Source: Haploplasma axanthum (lineage in GTDB: Bacteria; Bacillota_I; Bacilli_A; Acholeplasmatales; Acholeplasmataceae). Taken from it: a DNA stretch of 64,000 bases. The stretch's first letter is position 1. Every line of letters starts with the position of its first letter. Shown here in pieces: positions 56,629-64,000 of this stretch. Location of the stretch: assembly GCF_900660745.1 (NCBI RefSeq), contig NZ_LR215048.1, positions 248,001-312,000 on the forward strand. Direction: 5' to 3'. Below the pieces are notes generated by a model. That model searched no databases and was not told the DNA's origin. It saw nothing but the letters and a program-made list of their open reading frames with translations. The position numbers and the translations under genes are program-made.

Positions 56629-57073
56629 GAAAGTTATTATAACTAATATGTGCATGGTTTATGATGATGAAGGGAATATCTTAGTGCAAGACAGAGTAAA
56701 TCCGAATTGGCCCGGAATAACTTTTCCAGGTGGTCATGTAGAACCAAAAGAATCATTTGTTAATTCAGTTATAAGAGAAGTGAAAGAAGAAACTGGCTTA
56801 GACATTGAGCAATGTAAGGTTTGTGGATTTAAACAGTTTACAAATAAAGATGGAGAGTATCGATATATAGTTATCTTTTTTAAAACAAATACTTTTAAAG
56901 GAAAGCTAAGATCTTCTAACGAGGGAAAAGTTTTTTGGATTAAGAGAGATGAAATAGAAAACTATAAACTTGCTGATGGATTTATTGATATGATGAAGAT
57001 TTTTGAAGAAGAAAATCTTAACGAGATTTACTATGAAAATAAAAATAATGATTGGATAACTCATTTATTATAG
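56615..57073 (+). CDS. NUDIX hydrolase, MutT/8-oxo-dGTP type
   Basis: 152 residues. NUDIX box GGHVEPKESFVNSVIREVKE then ETGL. Opening VIITNMCMVYDDEGNILVQDR is typical. ATG 56615 lies inside the previous gene with GGTAAAAATAATGG nearby; it overlaps by 14 bp. Substrate not defined. Confidence 0.85.
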   Translation: MERTEKVIITNMCMVYDDEGNILVQDRVNPNWPGITFPGGHVEPKESFVNSVIREVKEETGLDIEQCKVCGFKQFTNKDGEYRYIVIFFKTNTFKGKLRSSNEGKVFWIKRDEIENYKLADGFIDMMKIFEEENLNEIYYENKNNDWITHLL

Positions 57074-57078
57074 TTTAA

Positions 57079-57112
57079 AACGGCTTTAATGGGCCGTTCT
57101 TTATTTTTGAAT
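57079..57112 (+). terminator. Terminator of the PadR-NUDIX operon
   Basis: AACGGC-TTTAATGG-GCCGTT followed by CTTTATTTTT. Confidence 0.75.
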
Positions 57113-57319
57113 TAGCAAATTCTAAATGTTTATAATTCTTTTTAATTCATTTGAATATTCAAAATCTTTATGAAAATAAAGATTTATTTGTCGATCCATA
57201 TGCATATATTTGATATAGATCATTTTAAGTTTTAGTGTATAATCTAGATTCAAAAGACAAACGTGTTTTGAATAAATTTGATTTTATTAATGATAGTCGT
57301 TAAGATTATCATTTTTTTA
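57113..57319. other. Non-coding AT-rich gap
   Basis: No gene on either strand. A hairpin-like AATGATAGTCGTTAAGATTATCATT at 57289-57313 is followed by T7 and could be a weak terminator. Confidence 0.35.
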
Positions 57320-57348
57320 TTGACAATTATACCTCAAGGTTATATACT
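57320..57348 (+). promoter_or_regulatory. GntR/ABC operon promoter
   Basis: TTGACA at 57320-57325, 17 bp, TATACT at 57343-57348, then a TATATATGACTATATG inverted stretch that may be the GntR operator, then GAGGAGGGG. Confidence 0.65.
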
Positions 57349-57379
57349 TATATATATGACTATATGAGGAGGGGAAAAT

Positions 57380-57751
57380 TTGATAATAGATAATAATAAA
57401 CCAATCTATATAACAATTAAAGAGATGATTGAAAATATGATCTTAAAAGATATTTTGAAAGAAGATGAACAAGTTCCATCAACAACAACTATATCTAGTG
57501 AATATAACGTTAATCATATTACTGTCTTAAAAGCAATTAATCTTCTTGTAGATGAGGAAATAATTTATAAGAAGCGTGGAATTGGGATGTATGTTAGTTT
57601 GGATGCTAAAAAAATTATTTATGAAAAAAGAAAAAAACTTTTTCTTGAAGAGTTTATTAACCCTTTAAAAAAAGAGGCGGATCTTTTAGGTATATCAATC
57701 AATGAAATAAAAAGTTTTTTAGATGGGAAGGTAAATAACGATGAGAATTGA
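57380..57751 (+). CDS. GntR-family regulator, YtrA-like
   Basis: 123 residues from a TTG start with GGAGGGG ahead. GntR winged helix: PIYITIKEMIENMILKDIL, QVPSTTTISSEYNVNHITVLKAINLLVDEEIIYKKRGIGMYV in pieces, and a short C-terminal helical tail. It has no large ligand domain, the YtrA subfamily, which controls ABC-transporter operons. Overlaps the first ATPase gene by 11 bp. Confidence 0.88.
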   Translation: MIIDNNKPIYITIKEMIENMILKDILKEDEQVPSTTTISSEYNVNHITVLKAINLLVDEEIIYKKRGIGMYVSLDAKKIIYEKRKKLFLEEFINPLKKEADLLGISINEIKSFLDGKVNNDEN

Positions 57752-58388
57752 ATTAATTGATTTTGGATTCAAGATAAAAAAGAATGAGTTAATTGAAACA
57801 ACTAATTTATCAATTGATTCTGGAATATATGGATTGTTTGGTGCTAATGGAACAGGAAAAAGCCTTTTATTAAAGGCGATATCTGGTGATATAGTATCAA
57901 CTTTTGGGTATGTTAAAGTTGATAACGAACTAGTATATGAAAACACGAGTAAAATGTTAAAGGTTTTATATTTGAATGAACAGTTTATTTTACTAAGACA
58001 AGTATTTGATAACCCAATGAAGTACTATGAAAACATATCAAAGTATATTAAAGAATTTGATGTTGATTTAGCAATCAAGTATTTAAATGATTTTGAAGTA
58101 CCATTAAAACAAAGTATAGATAAGATGTCTTTAGGGCAAAAAGCTTGTGTTATAGGTGTTATAGGACTAGCAACTAAAAGGGAGATCATATTACTTGATG
58201 GAATTTATCATGGTATGGATTACCATGTTAGAAAAAAATATAATCAACTATTACTAACTAAAAAAGATGATGGTGGAATAATTATAGTTTCAACAGAACT
58301 TAAAAAAGAGATATCAGTTATTATTGATTATGAATTAAATATTAAAGATAAAAAAATAGAATTAAAGAAATTTGAAGGTGAAGAATAA
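57741..58388 (+). CDS. ABC transporter ATP-binding protein, first of two
   Basis: 215 residues. Walker A FGANGTGKSL, signature reduced to MSLGQKACVIGVIGL, Walker B IILLDGIYHGMD with Asp-Gly in place of the usual Asp-Glu, so catalysis may be weak. Followed by a membrane partner with a one-base overlap. Confidence 0.75.
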   Translation: MRIELIDFGFKIKKNELIETTNLSIDSGIYGLFGANGTGKSLLLKAISGDIVSTFGYVKVDNELVYENTSKMLKVLYLNEQFILLRQVFDNPMKYYENISKYIKEFDVDLAIKYLNDFEVPLKQSIDKMSLGQKACVIGVIGLATKREIILLDGIYHGMDYHVRKKYNQLLLTKKDDGGIIIVSTELKKEISVIIDYELNIKDKKIELKKFEGEE

Positions 58389-59056
58389 TGGATAAAAAAT
58401 TAATTAAAAAAGAATTCTTTGATTCATTAATAGGATATTTTATTCTTTCTATATTTCTAGCGGCAAATCTTTTTTTAAGCTTTAAAGAATCTTCTGAAAA
58501 TATTTATGAGGTTTTTAATGGTGTTTATCTTACTACTGCTCTTTTAGGAACTTTTTTTGTCTCTCACTTATCATTTAAAGTAAACAAATTAAATAAGTAT
58601 GGATATGCTAGAAGAGATGTATATAAGATTGGATTAAGCATTATGGGAATTATGCTTTTAGTGAGACTTCTAATTAATAGTATATTTGCTTTAATAACTT
58701 TTATAAACTATAAAAATAGTTTAAATTCCACTTATTCGTTTCAAGAATTATTATTAGCACTTATAAGAACAGAACTTATGGTACTTACTATGCTGTCATT
58801 AATTTCATTAGTAATGTTTAAGTTTATGAATACTGTAGCTAAGGCAACTAAACCATTTTATATGTTTTTAGTATTTGATTTATGGATTATATTTATTATT
58901 GCAATACTATTTGGAACTACAATAATTGAAGGTAGTAAAGATTTTATTTTGATATATCCAATTCTGCTTTTAATAATTATTCCTTCAGTTTTATTAATTC
59001 TAAATACGATACCTAAAAGATATAAGGAGATTATGAAGAATGATAAAAGTAGATAA
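58388..59056 (+). CDS. ABC transporter membrane subunit, first of two
   Basis: 222 residues, six hydrophobic helices, short loops. Not recognised by sequence beyond the ABC-2-like pattern. Coupled to the ATPase on each side by overlaps. Confidence 0.65.
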   Translation: MDKKLIKKEFFDSLIGYFILSIFLAANLFLSFKESSENIYEVFNGVYLTTALLGTFFVSHLSFKVNKLNKYGYARRDVYKIGLSIMGIMLLVRLLINSIFALITFINYKNSLNSTYSFQELLLALIRTELMVLTMLSLISLVMFKFMNTVAKATKPFYMFLVFDLWIIFIIAILFGTTIIEGSKDFILIYPILLLIIIPSVLLILNTIPKRYKEIMKNDKSR

Positions 59057-59882
59057 AGTTAGTTTTGGATACACTAAAGATAAAATTATTTTTAATGATC
59101 TAACAACAACATTCAAAACAAATAAAATAACGGGATTAATTGGTAGAAATGGTAGTGGTAAAACTACACTTATTTCACTGATTAATACTTTGCTTGTTAC
59201 TAATAGCGGGATAATTACATTTGATGATTCATTAATTTTTGAAAATGAAAAAGTTTTAGATGAGATTGCAACCGTTAGAAGTGTATATCCAATATTATAT
59301 GGTAATAAGGTGAAAAAAGGTTTAAAGATTTTTAAAAAAAATAATAGCAGATTTGATATTGAAAAAGCAATTAATCTTCTTAATATTTTTAATCTTGATC
59401 CAAATAAAAAAATGAATAAGCTATCAAGAGGAGAAGCATCAATCTTTTATGCAATTGTTGGGTTATCAATTTCTACAAGAGTGATAATATTTGATGAAGT
59501 TGAACTTGGAATGGATGATGAAAAGAAAAACATCTTTTATGAACAAATATTACTTGATCAACAAGAAAATCCTAAAACAATTATTATTTCAACAAATGTT
59601 TTTTCAAATACAAAAGAAATTTTTGATGAAGTTAAGCTGATTCATAAGAACGAGATTATCCTTGATGATAGTTATCAAACAATTCTTAATGATTATATTG
59701 TTTATACATATAAAGATAAAAGTGAAATTTATAATTTTGATTATAGGATAATTGAAAAAACAAATACTTATATTAAGGTATTGTTAAAAAGTGAAGATGC
59801 AATTAAAGTATCTGAAGGTTTAAAAGATAAACCGTCTCTTGAATTACTTTTTGAAATACTTACAAGAAATGAGGTAAGATAA
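59040..59882 (+). CDS. ABC transporter ATP-binding protein, second of two
   Basis: 280 residues. Walker A GRNGSGKTTL, signature LSRGEASIFYAIVGL, Walker B VIIFDEVELGMD with Asp-Glu, so this subunit keeps a catalytic glutamate. It overlaps the previous gene by 17 bp. The lone canonical site suggests an asymmetric ATPase pair. Confidence 0.82.
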   Translation: MIKVDKVSFGYTKDKIIFNDLTTTFKTNKITGLIGRNGSGKTTLISLINTLLVTNSGIITFDDSLIFENEKVLDEIATVRSVYPILYGNKVKKGLKIFKKNNSRFDIEKAINLLNIFNLDPNKKMNKLSRGEASIFYAIVGLSISTRVIIFDEVELGMDDEKKNIFYEQILLDQQENPKTIIISTNVFSNTKEIFDEVKLIHKNEIILDDSYQTILNDYIVYTYKDKSEIYNFDYRIIEKTNTYIKVLLKSEDAIKVSEGLKDKPSLELLFEILTRNEVR

Positions 59883-59883
59883 A

Positions 59884-60525
59884 ATGAAGAAGAAAAATTT
59901 ACAAACAATTCTAAAAATAGATATTTTTGTAGTCTCAGTTTATTTAATGTTGTTAGTAATGTTCAATTTAGACAATGATACAGATAGAGCTTTTGAAATG
60001 TTTATCAATATTTATGTATTTATTGTCTTAATTATAGGATATGCAGCTAAAAATATGGTTAGAGAAGCAATTCTTCTTAGGTATACTAGACGTAAAACAA
60101 TCATTAGATTAATAGTGACATTTTCCTTAATGGTTTTAGTTTCATTGTTAGTTTACTTTATAGCAGATAAACTTAATTTATTAACTGATTCTTTTTTACG
60201 TAATAATTTTATTGAAGAAAGAGGATTTATGGGATATGCAATTTTATATAGTACAATAATGTTTTTGGTTGGAATTGGAATGTTAATAACAATAATAGAG
60301 TTTAATATGAAAACAAAGAACCTAATAAGAATACTTTTAGCATCAGTTGTAGTTTTGTTTTTACACCAAGGATTAGTTTTAATTCCTAAAAAAATAGAAC
60401 CAATTGTTTTAGGAGCATTAATAGGTTTCACGATAAGTATATATAAAGAAGTAATTATAAAATACACAAATGCTAATTATCAAATGGTTATTGACAATTC
60501 AATGGTAAGTTATGCTTCAAGATAG
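59884..60525 (+). CDS. ABC transporter membrane subunit, second of two
   Basis: 213 residues, six membrane helices. It starts one base after the ATPase stop; the next gene starts on its last base. Together these five genes resemble ytr-like GntR-controlled exporters involved in envelope or antibiotic response. Confidence 0.65.
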   Translation: MKKKNLQTILKIDIFVVSVYLMLLVMFNLDNDTDRAFEMFINIYVFIVLIIGYAAKNMVREAILLRYTRRKTIIRLIVTFSLMVLVSLLVYFIADKLNLLTDSFLRNNFIEERGFMGYAILYSTIMFLVGIGMLITIIEFNMKTKNLIRILLASVVVLFLHQGLVLIPKKIEPIVLGALIGFTISIYKEVIIKYTNANYQMVIDNSMVSYASR

Positions 60526-61022
60526 TGTATAATAAATTTGGTGATAACATAAGTGATGTTACAATAAAAAATTGGGTAAATATTTGTATAATTAAAGATG
60601 ATAAAATTCTATTATTAGATCGTAAACACGATAATTTCAAAGGGTGGATACCACCAGGAGGAAAAGTGGATTTCCCAGAAACATTTACTGAAGCTGCAAT
60701 TCGTGAAGTAAAAGAGGAAACAGGATTAACGGTAAAAAATTTAAAGTTAAAAGGAATTTCAGGATTTATTAATCCAATTAAAAGAGAACAATTTGTTTTT
60801 TATGATTTTGTTTGTGATGATTTTAGTGGTGAAATAATTCATGAATCTCGTGAAGGAAATCCAAAATGGTGGAGTATTGATGAAATAGAAAATCTTGAAA
60901 TGCAAAAAGATATCAAGACAAGGTTACCATTTTATTTTAGAGAGGGAACTTTTGAAAGAATTCATTATTGGGATGAAGAGAAAAAATGTGTTGATTATAC
61001 TAAAGTTTCACTATATGAATAA
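60525..61022 (+). CDS. NUDIX hydrolase
   Basis: 165 residues. NUDIX box GGKVDFPETFTEAAIREVKE followed by ETGL. WVNICIIKDDKILLLDRKH precedes it. Translation is coupled to the ABC membrane gene by a one-base overlap, starting GTG. Second NUDIX gene ending a membrane operon in this arm. Confidence 0.85.
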   Translation: MYNKFGDNISDVTIKNWVNICIIKDDKILLLDRKHDNFKGWIPPGGKVDFPETFTEAAIREVKEETGLTVKNLKLKGISGFINPIKREQFVFYDFVCDDFSGEIIHESREGNPKWWSIDEIENLEMQKDIKTRLPFYFREGTFERIHYWDEEKKCVDYTKVSLYE

Positions 61023-61042
61023 ATGAAAAAGGGGTGTTTAAT

Positions 61043-61381
61043 ATGGCTAAGTATGAAAAAAGAGGAATAGGAGATTTTGATAAGGTTGTTTCACATATTC
61101 ACGATGTTGTTATGAGTAGAAGTTCAACCATTTCATACGAAGAAAACTCAATATATCGAAATGGTGATATTAGATTAGCAGTTAGAGCGTATGAACGATA
61201 TGCATATTTTGGGGGTAACCGATCTAGTTTGACAATAACTGTTTTAGGAGATGGTGATAGAATTTTTGTAAGTGCAGTTGCTACTGGAGGTAGTAGTGCA
61301 ATGTTCTTCAAAGTTAATACTTGGAGTGAAAAAAGTTTTCTTGAAACGGCAATCAACGCTATTGACACTATTGTAAGATAA
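61043..61381 (+). CDS. DUF6054-like small protein
   Basis: 112 residues, rich in Ser, Arg and Tyr, ending FLETAINAIDTIVR, with VRAYERYAYFGGNRSSLTIT and SAVATGGSSAMFFKVNTW in the middle. Matches my memory of the DUF6054 family; function unknown. ATG 61043 has AAGGGGTG. Downstream is a terminator. Confidence 0.6.
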   Translation: MAKYEKRGIGDFDKVVSHIHDVVMSRSSTISYEENSIYRNGDIRLAVRAYERYAYFGGNRSSLTITVLGDGDRIFVSAVATGGSSAMFFKVNTWSEKSFLETAINAIDTIVR

Positions 61382-61385
61382 ATAG

Positions 61386-61417
61386 TCATTCTACTTTTAG
61401 TAGAGTGATTTTTTTTC
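61386..61417 (+). terminator. Terminator after the DUF6054-like gene
   Basis: TCATTCTACT-TTT-AGTAGAGTGA followed by TTTTTTTT. Confidence 0.75.
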
Positions 61418-61508
61418 TCTACTTTTCGGGTTTTAAATAGTTTATTTGAAAAATACCGTTCAAATAGTATAATAATTACATACGAAATTATATGGGAGTT
61501 TGATATTT

Positions 61509-62360
61509 ATGATAAAAGTAATTATAGATAGTACATGTGACTTGTCAGAAGACTATATTAAAAGCAATGATATAAAAATGATACCACTACAAGTCTTAAT
61601 GGATAACATTGAGTATTTAGATAAAACAACAGTTGATTCTAAAGTTGTATATGATGCCATTAAGCAAGGAAAACCAATTAAAACATCATTGCCAAGATAT
61701 GAAGATGCGTACAATACTTTTGTAGAATATGCTAAAACAAATCAAGAATTTATTTGCGTTGCATTTTCTAAAAAAATGTCTGGAACATACGACTTTTTAC
61801 AAATGGTTTTAAATGATGTAAAGGAAGAATATCCTAGTTTAAAAGCAAGCATAATCGATTCTAAAACCGGCTCTTTATCAACAACAATTGTAATTTATAA
61901 AATGATTGATAAGATTAAATCAGGATCAACATTTGAAGAGGTTGTTGAATACACTAAAGAACTAACAACTAAAACAGGATTCTTATTTGTTGTTAATGAC
62001 TTGAATCAGTTGGTTAAAGGTGGAAGAGTATCAAGATTAAAAGCAATCACAGCAAGCGTCTTAAGTATTCATCCAATCCTTAAGATTCAAGATGGTAAGA
62101 TTGAAACTTTTAAAAATGTTATTGGATTAAAACGAACATTAAAAGAATTGGTAAAGGAAGCTAGAAAAGTAATAACTGATAAAGATCAATTAATTGGAAT
62201 TAGCTATGCTAATAATATTGAACTAGCTAAGGAAGTCGAAAGATTATTAAGAGAAGAAGTTGGATGTACAAACTTTTTCTTTGAAACAATTGGAAGTGTC
62301 TTTGCAGCTCATCTTGGATTGGGATCGGTTGGTATATCATTTTTTAATAAGTTGGATTAA
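61509..62360 (+). CDS. degV: DegV-family fatty-acid-binding protein
   Basis: 283 residues. Start MIKVIIDSTCDLS, SLPRYEDAYNTF, FSKKMSGTYD, IDSKTGSLS and C-terminal GLGSVGISFFNKL are DegV features. In Gram-positives the homologues (FakB) present fatty acids to the FakA kinase. ATG 61509 follows GGGAG. Single-gene unit with a terminator. Confidence 0.9.
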   Translation: MIKVIIDSTCDLSEDYIKSNDIKMIPLQVLMDNIEYLDKTTVDSKVVYDAIKQGKPIKTSLPRYEDAYNTFVEYAKTNQEFICVAFSKKMSGTYDFLQMVLNDVKEEYPSLKASIIDSKTGSLSTTIVIYKMIDKIKSGSTFEEVVEYTKELTTKTGFLFVVNDLNQLVKGGRVSRLKAITASVLSIHPILKIQDGKIETFKNVIGLKRTLKELVKEARKVITDKDQLIGISYANNIELAKEVERLLREEVGCTNFFFETIGSVFAAHLGLGSVGISFFNKLD

Positions 62361-62386
62361 AAGCATTTAAATAATGCTTTTTTCTT
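62360..62386 (+). terminator. Terminator of degV
   Basis: AAAGCATT-TAAAT-AATGCTTT followed by TTTC. Confidence 0.7.
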
Positions 62387-62709
62387 TAGTTTTAAAATGC
62401 TAGAATAAGGTCTAAATAAAAAAATATTAGAAAATAATGATATGTTCGCAAAAATCTATAATGTTCAGTTTGATTTTAATAAATAAGAATTTAGAAAAGA
62501 TTTATAGGTTATTAAAATTATTTAATAAGATTTAGTGGTTAGCTAGTTCATAGATTTGAATGATTTTCTCAAAAAAAAGTTAAATTTTCAATCATTTTGT
62601 TTTTAATAAAAAAATTTATAAAATATATTTTTTTTATTAAAATATTAGTATAAATAATCATTAATAACTAATAAAGTATGTTATAATTAGCTTGAAATGG
62701 GGAATGAAA
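62387..62709. other. Non-coding AT-rich gap of ~320 bp
   Basis: No gene seen. The right end holds a TATAAT-like stretch at about 62680-62686 and the GGGG ribosome site of the next gene. Confidence 0.4.
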
Positions 62710-64000
62710 ATGAACTATAAAATGAAAATTCAAGATAAATATATAATGCCTATAAAGAATAGAATTAAGACTAAAGAATATAGATTATATGATGAAGAAA
62801 GACAAAAAATAAAAATAGGTGATGTATTATTATTTGCTGCTAAAAGAGTATTGGTGGCTTTGTTAGAGTAAAAGTTATAGATGTTGAACACTTTTTATCA
62901 TGGGAAGATGCATTAAAAGATAGTTGGAAAAAACAATTTGAATTTACAAAACTTAAATATGATGAAATACTTAATGAAATGGAAACTTATTATGATAATA
63001 AATTAGTTTTAAAGTATGGTATAGTTGTTTTTAATATTGAACCAATTGTTGAAACTATCGAAAAATCAAAAATATTACTTGATATAGATATAGTAATACA
63101 GCATGAAAATGGTAATAATACAGGGTTTGAAAATAAATCACTATATAAATGGCTGGAAAAACTTAAAGTGTCAAAATTTATAGATTCGCGTAGTAGAGAA
63201 GAAATTATAAAAAACACAAAAATAAAAAAGGAACATATAGATAAATACTTTAATGCTATTATTAGCGAAAATGCAGATAAGTTTTACACTACTGTGGTAA
63301 AAAGATATTTAAGTGATTCAAATAAGTTTGTTGAGAGTATGTGTTTGTTACCATTATATAATGGTGATATCGATTATTTGATAACTAACAATGATGATAT
63401 AGTTAGGCAATCAATTGATTTATATTTAAGGGATAAAGTATTTACTTTAGCAGAATTTCTTTTTAAAGTTGAAAATGATTATAAGGAATTAATTGATTAT
63501 GATATTCTATCTGTTAAACTAAAAAAGTTTGAAGAAATATCAATTGAAGACATATTCTTTGATACTTTAAAAGAAGATTATAAGGAATTTGATAATTGGT
63601 ATAAAAGAAAGAAAGATGAAAAAGCCTATGTTTTTGAATCGAAAAATAAGATTATGGGCTTTTTGTATTTAAAGATTGAGAATCAAAATGAAGAATATTT
63701 GGATATTGAACCAAGATTTTTACCTAAAAAAAGATTGAAAATTGGAACTTTCAAAATCAATCGAAGCGGATTTAGATTAGGAGAAAGATTTTTAAAAATT
63801 ATTATTGATAATGCGATGAATAATAAGGTTGATGAGATATACGTAACTATGTTTAAGGATAAAAGAGAAGGGGTTGTGCATTTAAGAGAATTTATGAGTC
63901 ACTGGGGATTTAAGTTTCACGGATATAAAGTGTCTGGAGAAATTGTTTTAGTTAAAGAAATGAGATTATATGATGAGGAAAAAGATCCAAAGTATAATTT
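62710..64000 (+). pseudogene. ASCH-PIN-GNAT fusion protein (frameshifted, 3' end outside window)
   Basis: Three domains on one gene. ASCH: KTKEYRLYDEERQKIKIGDVLLF, then after a frame change GGFVRVKVIDVEHFLSWEDAL. PIN-like: KILLDIDIVIQHEN, KWLEKLKVSKFIDSRSREEI and DYLITNNDDI with LRDKVFTLAEFL. GNAT-like: KIMGFLYLKIE, LKIGTFKINRSGFRLGERF and VDEIYVTMF, ending near the window edge. The first frame ends at TAA 62869-62871. One A added at 62842-62845 would read AAKKSIGGFVRV and join it to the open frame that continues to the edge. PIN suggests RNA cleavage, ASCH RNA binding; function is unknown. Confidence 0.65.

Noticed and set aside
1-64000. CRISPR array, tRNA, rRNA or tmRNA genes
   Set aside because: No regularly spaced repeats and no GC-rich structured patches of the right size were seen by eye; a covariance search would be decisive.

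Overview
The window is about 64 kb of very AT-rich DNA from a low-GC Gram-positive relative. TGA is used as a stop codon (for example at 26578-26580 and at the end of the glycosyltransferase at 30053), so this is not a TGA=Trp mycoplasma. The origin order dnaN-dnaA // rpmH-rnpA-yidC-jag, the absence of sporulation genes nearby and the predicted lipoproteins fit an Izemoplasma/Acholeplasma-like member of the Mollicutes or a close Firmicutes neighbour. This assignment is inference from gene content; no 16S gene is present.

The replication origin lies at about 48.7-49.0 kb, with DnaA boxes on both sides of dnaA. Genes left of it run mostly leftward and genes right of it mostly rightward, as expected for bidirectional replication. 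The right arm (49-62 kb) is ordinary core chromosome: rpmH, rnpA, yidC, jag, a permuted-papain hydrolase, rmuC, ldh, a PadR module, a GntR/ABC-transporter module, NUDIX enzymes and degV. It ends in an ASCH-PIN-GNAT fusion gene cut by the window edge. The left arm from about 26.6 to 48.7 kb is also mostly core: an ABC exporter, rnhA, a GT4 glycosyltransferase, a diguanylate cyclase, glmS, a ParA-like ATPase with a small partner, two lipoproteins, and a PadR-controlled ABC-2 transporter.

The first 24 kb are accessory and look like a defence island. They begin with the two methyltransferases of a DpnII-type (GATC) restriction-modification system. A small serine recombinase is divergent from them, and the gap between holds two inverted hix-like sites flanking about 125 bp: a possible invertible promoter. 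Next come a MATE transporter and a compact leftward operon of a NUDIX hydrolase, a PLD-nuclease/SF2-helicase/DUF3427 protein, a 92-residue unknown, an ADP-ribosylglycohydrolase (frameshifted) and an HNH-like protein. A 1021-residue metallophosphoesterase-STAND NTPase lies just upstream. Then come a UPF1-like helicase/DUF2726 nuclease paired with a DUF6119 (TIGR04141) protein split at an A7 tract, a graveyard of decayed genes (recombinase tail, DUF6088-like remnant, unknown), and a SWIM-SNF2 helicase broken at an A6 tract.

At 23.5-26.6 kb a peptide quorum-sensing pair is visible: a 71-residue exported pre-peptide gene divergent from an RRNPP-type regulator. The regulator is interrupted by a complete IS91-family element of about 1.84 kb. 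Several accessory genes are one nucleotide out of frame at short homopolymers, while all core genes are intact. This could mean decay, slippage-based switching, or localised assembly error, and raw reads would decide.
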